Below the pieces are notes generated by a model that made no database searches, was not told the origin of the DNA, and was given only the letters and a program-made list of their open reading frames with translations. Positions 60,004 to 64,000 of a stretch of DNA of 64,000 nucleotides are shown here, one piece after another. This DNA is from an uncultured Rhodospirillaceae bacterium. Lineage in GTDB: Bacteria > Pseudomonadota > Alphaproteobacteria > Rhodospirillales > Magnetospirillaceae. Location of the stretch: contig CALABS010000074.1 of the NCBI GenBank assembly GCA_937887565.1, forward strand, positions 71,022 through 135,021, given 5' to 3'. Position numbers and translations under genes: made by a program. Numbering within the stretch: the first letter of the stretch is position 1; each line of letters starts with the position of its first letter.

Positions 60004-60336
60004 TCAGGAAAGGGAATCGCGTGGAACGAGCCGTGCGGTAGGCGCGTGGGGCGACGGTTGCGGGATTTCGGCAGCCGGGGTGGTTGCCGGCGATGTCGCT
60101 TCGGTCTTGTGGTTGCAGGACCTCATCACGCAGAGGCCGAGCGCGCACATGACCAGGCAGGGGGCGACGGAGAGGATCAGGGGCGCCACCCCGACCGCCA
60201 CCAGTTCCGGCCAGCCGGCGGCCAGTGCCGCCGCAGCGAGGAGGCCGCCGGCGACGATCATGGCGCGCCGGCTGCGCAGCAGGCCGCCGGGATTTGCCAT
60301 CAGGTGCTTCATGCGATCAATCGGAAGGCTGTTCAT
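60004..60336 (-). CDS. Small membrane protein of copper module, unknown
   Basis: 110 residues. Two helices (AMIVAGGLLAAAALAAGWPE and VGVAPLILSVAPCLVMCALG) with three cysteines near the second helix (PCLVMCALGLCVMRSC), then a Pro/Thr-rich tail. The Cys-rich membrane end could bind copper. It overlaps the upstream gene by 20 bases. Starts at 60336. Confidence 0.55.
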   Translation of the reverse strand: MNSLPIDRMKHLMANPGGLLRSRRAMIVAGGLLAAAALAAGWPELVAVGVAPLILSVAPCLVMCALGLCVMRSCNHKTEATSPATTPAAEIPQPSPHAPTARLVPRDSLS

Positions 60337-60559
60337 GTTTTCCCTCATCGGTAAGCAGACGTCGGGTCGCGGCCAAGCAGGAGCCGCCGCAGGCCAGCGA
60401 TGACAACAGGATCGGAGGAAGGGCCAATGCCGTAAGCCACGGCAGTCCGAGTTCGACGAGCGCGACCCCGGCATAGAGCAGAAGCGCGCCCCCCAGGCCC
60501 GAACCCGCCGACACAAGGAGGGACCTGCCTGCGGGTCCCTGCACTGATGGCCAGTTCAT
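60317..60559 (-). CDS. Small membrane protein of copper module, unknown
   Basis: 80 residues. Two hydrophobic segments (LLVSAGSGLGGALLLYAGVA and GLPWLTALALPPILLSSLAC) and Cys-Gly-Gly-Ser-Cys. It overlaps the CcmG-like gene by four bases and the next gene by 20, so it belongs to the same operon. No family recognised. Confidence 0.55.
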   Translation of the reverse strand: MNWPSVQGPAGRSLLVSAGSGLGGALLLYAGVALVELGLPWLTALALPPILLSSLACGGSCLAATRRLLTDEGKHEQPSD

Positions 60560-61116
60560 CGCCGCAGCTCCTCGACCAGGGGCAGGATGGTCTCTTCGAG
60601 GACCTGCGGGGTGATGGGGCCGATGTGCTTGTAGCGGATGATGCCTCGGCCATCGACGACGAAGGTCTCGGGCAGCCCGTAGACACCCCAGTCGATGGTG
60701 ACGCGGCCGTCAAGGTCGGCACCGGTGCGGGTATAGGGATCGCCGTAGCGCTCCAGCCACGCTGCGGCGTCCTCCGGCTTGTCCTTGGTGTTGAGGCCGT
60801 GGACGGGAACGATCCCCGCCTTGTTCAACTGCATCAGCAGGGGATGCTCCGCCTTGCAGGCGACGCACCACGAGGCAAAGGCGTTGACCAGCGAGACCTC
60901 GCCTTTCAGGTCGCTGCTGGCTAGGCCGAGCTCACGCCCCCACACCGGTGGCAACCGGAACTCCGGCACCGGCTTGTCGATCAGCACGGAAGGGATCTTC
61001 TTGGGGTCCATCGTCAGGCCGACGGCGAAGGCCACCGCCAGCCCGAGAAAGACCGCTATCGGGATGAAATAGACCAGGCGGCGCCACGGCCTGGCCGTCT
61101 CGGCTACGTCCGTCAT
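60556..61116 (-). CDS. CcmG/DsbE-type thioredoxin-like protein
   Basis: 186 residues. One N-terminal helix (LVYFIPIAVFLGLAVAFAVG), then a thioredoxin fold with FASWCVACKAEHPLLMQL and YGLPETFVVDGRGIIRYKH, the CcmG arrangement. It would keep apocytochrome or other cysteines reduced outside the membrane, accepting electrons from ScsB. GGAG precedes the start at 61116. Other ccm genes are absent nearby. Confidence 0.9.
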   Translation of the reverse strand: MTDVAETARPWRRLVYFIPIAVFLGLAVAFAVGLTMDPKKIPSVLIDKPVPEFRLPPVWGRELGLASSDLKGEVSLVNAFASWCVACKAEHPLLMQLNKAGIVPVHGLNTKDKPEDAAAWLERYGDPYTRTGADLDGRVTIDWGVYGLPETFVVDGRGIIRYKHIGPITPQVLEETILPLVEELRR

Positions 61117-61134
61117 GGTTACTCCTTCCATTCC

Positions 61135-61596
61135 CTACTGCGTCGCGAACACGCGGGGGGTGCCCCGGCCGAACGCATAGACGGTGAAGGGGGCTTGTTT
61201 GTCGCCGTACATGCCGGGCGAGCCCATGGGCATGCCCGGCAGGGCGATGCCCTTGACGGCGGGCCGCTCGGCCAGCAGCCGGTTGACGAACGCGACCGGG
61301 ACATGCCCCTCGATGGCGTAGCCATCCACCAGGACGGTGTGGCACGCCTCAAGGTCCTCGGGGACATTCTGCTGCCGCTTGATCTGCGAAAGATCGTCGG
61401 TGGGCACGATCTTCACCTCGTAGCCGTTGGCATCAAGGTACTTGGCGTAGTCCTCGCAGCAGCCGCATTGCGGATTCTTGTAGAGGGTCGCCACCGGTTC
61501 TTCGGCATTGGCGCGATCAGTCGGGAACGCTGCGAAGATCCCGGCTCCGGCCAAGGCGGCGAGGGCTGCGGAGGTGATGATGGTCTTGATGCGCAT
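61135..61596 (-). CDS. DUF411 periplasmic metal-binding protein (second copy)
   Basis: 153 residues. Signal/anchor helix, then the DUF411 core (YKNPQCGCCEDYAKYLDANG, CHTVLVDGYAIEGHVP, GIALPGMPMGSPGM). Paralogue of 29889-30320 in the first copper module, about half identical by eye. Followed by the CcmG-like gene. Confidence 0.9.
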   Translation of the reverse strand: MRIKTIITSAALAALAGAGIFAAFPTDRANAEEPVATLYKNPQCGCCEDYAKYLDANGYEVKIVPTDDLSQIKRQQNVPEDLEACHTVLVDGYAIEGHVPVAFVNRLLAERPAVKGIALPGMPMGSPGMYGDKQAPFTVYAFGRGTPRVFATQ

Positions 61597-61622
61597 GGAA
61601 AAATTCCTTTCTTGCCGGGCGG

Positions 61623-62014
61623 TCACGCGACGCGGACAACGCCGATCATCCCGCCAGCGGCATGTTCGAGAATGCGACAGTGCAGCCAGTCGCCGGGGTT
61701 GTCGGCGACGAAGGCGACCTCGACCCGCTCGCGCGGAGACAGCAGCACCGTGTCCTGCCATTCCCTGTGCCGGGTCGGCGTTTGCCGTTGCGGCTGAGCA
61801 CCCGGAAGGCATGGCCATGCAGGTGGAGCGGATGCGGCCGAGGCGGGCCGAGGATGGCGGCCTTGGCCGTGCCGGCAATCAGGTTGATGGTGTGCGCCGG
61901 TTCCGCCAGCGCCATGGCGTGTCCCGGCCGCGGTCTTGCCATAGCGAGAGCGGTCGCACTGCCCACGCCCAGCAGGAACCCGCGCCGGCTAATCGCCGAT
62001 CGCGACGTGTCCAT
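61623..62014 (-). pseudogene. Multicopper oxidase with internal deletion and frameshift
   Basis: A twin-arginine N-terminus (SRRGFLLGVGSATALAMA) runs to AAILGPPRP and then jumps directly to the C-terminal copper-binding HPLHLHGHAFRVLSRNG. Several hundred residues of the cupredoxin domains are missing. After a further one-base shift the last segment (HREWQDTVLLSPRERVEVAF, then WLHCRILEHAAGGMIG) continues in another frame to the stop at 61623; the usual HCH is HCR. The gene cannot make an active oxidase. Confidence 0.85.
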
Positions 62015-62066
62015 GATCTACCCTCTTCGCAACGCTCGTCAGGGGCGCAAGCAAGCGCCCGTTCGA

Positions 62067-62387
62067 TCACATGATCGCGATGCGGGGAGGCTGAAGGTCC
62101 GGGAGGGTTGCGCGCCCCTGCGCCGCCTGTGTCGGCGAGTGAAGGCGGATCGTCACGACGTCGGGGACGGGAACGCCGTCGGCGACGACCAGTAACTGGG
62201 CGCAGGCATGGCAGGCGGTCTGGACGGCGTCACCGTCCGGGCAATCGTCACAGCCGGGCATCATGTCGCCCGCGGCAGCGACGACGTGACCAGGATCGAG
62301 ATCGCCCGCAAACACCGGCTGCGCCATGGTGCCGAGCACCAGAACGAGGATAGTGAGCAGGCTGAAGATCTTTCGCATCCGGGTCAT
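62067..62387 (-). CDS. Small exported Cys-rich protein, unknown
   Basis: 106 residues. Signal peptide (IFSLLTILVLVLGTMAQPVF) then a Cys/Met/Asp-rich part (GDMMPGCDDCPDGDAVQTAC, HACAQLL). The pattern resembles CopL/DUF2946-type copper accessory proteins, but without a firm match. First gene of the leftward second copper operon. Confidence 0.5.
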   Translation of the reverse strand: MTRMRKIFSLLTILVLVLGTMAQPVFAGDLDPGHVVAAAGDMMPGCDDCPDGDAVQTACHACAQLLVVADGVPVPDVVTIRLHSPTQAAQGRATLPDLQPPRIAIM

Positions 62388-62493
62388 GATGGCGGAGAGT
62401 ATAGGGCCTCCAAGGGGGCTTTTGAAGCCCTATCGAACGTAGTTCCTGTTGGTGCCGCCACCGGCTGCTCGTCCAAGGGGAAGCTGGTTGTGC

Positions 62494-63105
62494 TCATGGA
62501 TGCGCCCAGCCCTGATACATGAAGGTAAAGAGCTTGGGACCTTCCATGTAGCTGGTGTGGATCTCGCCGATCTCGAATCCCGCCGTCCGGATCAGGTCAT
62601 CCATCTTGCGGTTCAAATGGCATCCGCCGCTGATGCCTTTCCAGCAAGGCGTGAGCCTGTTCTGCCAATGCTCGACCCCCGCCTCGGGAGAGCGTCCATG
62701 TTCGACGAAAAGCAACCGGCCGTCGGGGCGCAGCACGCGCCGCATCTCCCGGAGCGCAGTGAGCGGGTGGGGGATGGTGCACAAGGTCCACGTCGTCACC
62801 ACCGTGTCGATGCTCTGGTCCGCGATCGGAAGGGCTTCCCCGGAGGCCCTTACCAACAGGACGCCGTGGCGGGCGCCCGCGATCCTCTTCTGGGCCATGC
62901 GAAGAAGCTGGGGCGAGGGATCGATGCCATAGAGGCGGTCGACCGCTTGCCCATAGAGCGGCAGATTGAGGCCGGAGCCGATTCCGACTTCGAGCACGGT
63001 CCCCCGAGCCGCCGAAACGGTCCGCCGCCGGTAATTCACAAGCTGTCCCTGCCGCATCGTCAGGTCGAGAAGCCTGGGGAACAGCCATTGCTGGTAAAGT
63101 CCCAT
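62494..63105 (-). CDS. Class I SAM-dependent methyltransferase
   Basis: 203 residues. SAM-binding motif I is GTVLEVGIGSGLNLPLY, motif II region LYGIDPSPQLL, and motif IV/V segments SIDTVVTTWTLCTI and LREMRRVLRPDGRLLFVEHG. UbiE/Methyltransf_11 type. Substrate unknown; the conserved Cys-bearing CWKGISGGCHLNR is shared by a subgroup often next to metal genes and might relate to metal(loid) or lipid methylation. Confidence 0.85.
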   Translation of the reverse strand: MGLYQQWLFPRLLDLTMRQGQLVNYRRRTVSAARGTVLEVGIGSGLNLPLYGQAVDRLYGIDPSPQLLRMAQKRIAGARHGVLLVRASGEALPIADQSIDTVVTTWTLCTIPHPLTALREMRRVLRPDGRLLFVEHGRSPEAGVEHWQNRLTPCWKGISGGCHLNRKMDDLIRTAGFEIGEIHTSYMEGPKLFTFMYQGWAHP

Positions 63106-63423
63106 GGGTGCGCTCCGTCTCTGCTGACATGGAAGGTGGGCATTGCGCACGCCGCAACGAGGCTTGCCCCCTGCGCCCGCACCCGATAGCGCTGATGCCA
63201 TGCCTCGCACGAGGCATGGTGAAAAGAGAATGCAGGGCGCCCGAAAAGGAGCCAAGTCCACAGCTGCAAACGCAACTGTAGGTGGCGATGGGCGCCCCCA
63301 GATGCCACACTCTGGAAGACCGTCCGGAAGGGCTATGCCGGACCTGGCGTCCTCAATGGACCACCTCTCGCCTCCCCGATCTTGTGTTCGCTTCAGCAGT
63401 TGCTTGACTGCCAACTCATCAGA
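63106..63423. other. Gene-free stretch with a CCATGCCTCG hairpin
   Basis: CCATGCCTCG-CA-CGAGGCATGG (63198-63219) is a perfect 10-bp inverted repeat. The rest, up to the IS5-type gene, shows no recognisable gene. The left IS end should lie here, but no terminal repeat could be matched because the right end is missing. Confidence 0.45.
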
Positions 63424-63998
63424 ATGGGCGCAAGCCCCCTGCATCCCAGTGACCTGACGAACGAGGAATGGGCGCTGGTGGAACTGTTGATCCCCCCGGC
63501 GAAGCGGGGCGGTCGCCAGCGGACGGTTGATCTCCGCGAGGTGTTGAACGGCGTGTTCTACGTGCTGATGACCGGTTGCCAGTGGCGGGCGCTGCCCAAG
63601 GATCTGCCGCCCAAGAGTACCGTGCACGAGTATCTCGGGCTGTGGGAATGGGACGGCACCCTGGCCCGCATTCACCACGCCTTGTTCGTCGAGGTCCGCG
63701 AGATGACCGGGAAGGAGGCCAGCCCGACGGCGGCGATCATCGACAGTCAGAGCGTCAAGGGCGCGGAAAAAGGGGGGCGCGGATCGATCCGTCGGGCTAC
63801 GACGCGGGCAAGAAGGTCAAAGGCAAGAAACGGCACATCGTCGTCGACACGCTCGGCATGATCCTGGCGGCTCACATCCAACCCGCCGATGTCCAGGATC
63901 GCGACGGTGCGTTGCCGGTGCTGCAGGAGGTCCGCCGCCTGTTCCGTAAGCGTCCGGTGAACACCGCAGGGGGCTTGGGCTTCAGCCCGTTGGCTTGA
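63424..63998 (+). mobile_element. IS5-family transposase, two frames, 3'-truncated
   Basis: Frame 1 (to 63861) has DLTNEEWALVELLIPP, RGGRQRTVDLREVLNGVFYV and a DDE segment AAIIDSQSVKGAEKGG. After AAAAAGGGGGG (about 63768-63778) the IS5 continuation (GARIDPSGYDAGKKVKGKKR, HIVVDTLGMILAAHIQPADV) is in the -1 frame. Programmed -1 shifting is known for the IS427 group. The -1 frame leaves the IS5 pattern after EVRRLFR and stops at 63998, so the element is cut by another junction just before the window's end. Confidence 0.82.
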
Positions 63999-64000
63999 CC

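Noticed and set aside
1..64000. CRISPR arrays, tRNA and rRNA genes
   Set aside because: No regularly spaced repeats, clover-leaf or rRNA-like sequence was recognised on either strand by reading. A covariance-model search was not possible.

Overview
The window is GC-rich DNA with alphaproteobacterial gene content. The mobile-element genes (TraG, relaxase with DUF3363, DUF736, DUF2285 proteins, ArdC, ParB-like protein), the Fe-S/cytochrome-rich metal genes and the codon use suggest a Rhodospirillales-type bacterium, perhaps Magnetospirillum-like. The genus is an inference. No tRNA, rRNA or CRISPR array was recognised.

Layout. (1) 1-17.0 kb: part of an integrative and conjugative element or conjugative plasmid. 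The backbone is traG (runs off the left edge), relaxase, lytic transglycosylase, TraF-like S26 peptidase, HTH protein, DUF736 protein, ParB-like protein, ArdC antirestriction protein, and a convergent pair of DUF2285 proteins that resemble the QseM/FseA excision control of Mesorhizobium ICEs, including a +1 frameshift inside the FseA-like gene. Two cargo blocks interrupt it. Between traG and the relaxase lie an orphaned DUF433 antitoxin, a truncated DUF5615 toxin and a merR-TPFA mercury module. Between DUF736 and parB lies a two-gene short prokaryotic Argonaute system (DUF4365/PD-(D/E)XK-APAZ plus short pAgo), the architecture called SPARDA. (2) 17.7-23.3 kb: an orphan Rieske protein, a small membrane protein, an epimerase/membrane/VKOR fusion and a GH15 glucanase. 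(3) 23.3-35.2 kb: a copper/silver module (CusBAF, cytochrome c, Met-rich proteins, PCuAC, DUF411) joined to a lead/zinc/cadmium-type P-ATPase with LspA and a MerR regulator. (4) 35.4-41.5 kb: an RTX protein and an iron-uptake cluster (FTR1-like periplasmic domain, P19, porin, polyferredoxin). (5) 41.6-43.9 kb: a cobalamin riboswitch in front of a second, largely identical copy of the porin. (6) 43.9-52.4 kb: a divalent-metal CzcCBA-type RND operon followed by a natural HigB-HigA fusion, plus small paired-cysteine periplasmic proteins. (7) 52.4-55.1 kb: another porin and an IS1182-type remnant. (8) 55.4-63.1 kb: a second copper/thiol module (ScsB/DsbD, cytochrome c, SCO1, CcmG-like, DUF411, multicopper oxidase pseudogene) and a methyltransferase. 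(9) 63.4 kb to the end: an IS5-family transposase with a -1 frameshift, truncated at its 3' end.

How it fits together. Most of the right-hand 40 kb is a stacked metal-handling island (Hg, Cu/Ag, Pb/Zn/Cd, divalent RND, Fe) next to a conjugative element that carries its own mercury resistance and anti-plasmid/phage defence. Three near-identical MerR operator cores control the mer and P-ATPase promoters and a third promoter that now faces only a 42-codon reading frame. The most notable items are the short Argonaute system, the frameshifted FseA/QseM-like pair, the HigB-HigA fusion and the riboswitch-led duplicated porin.
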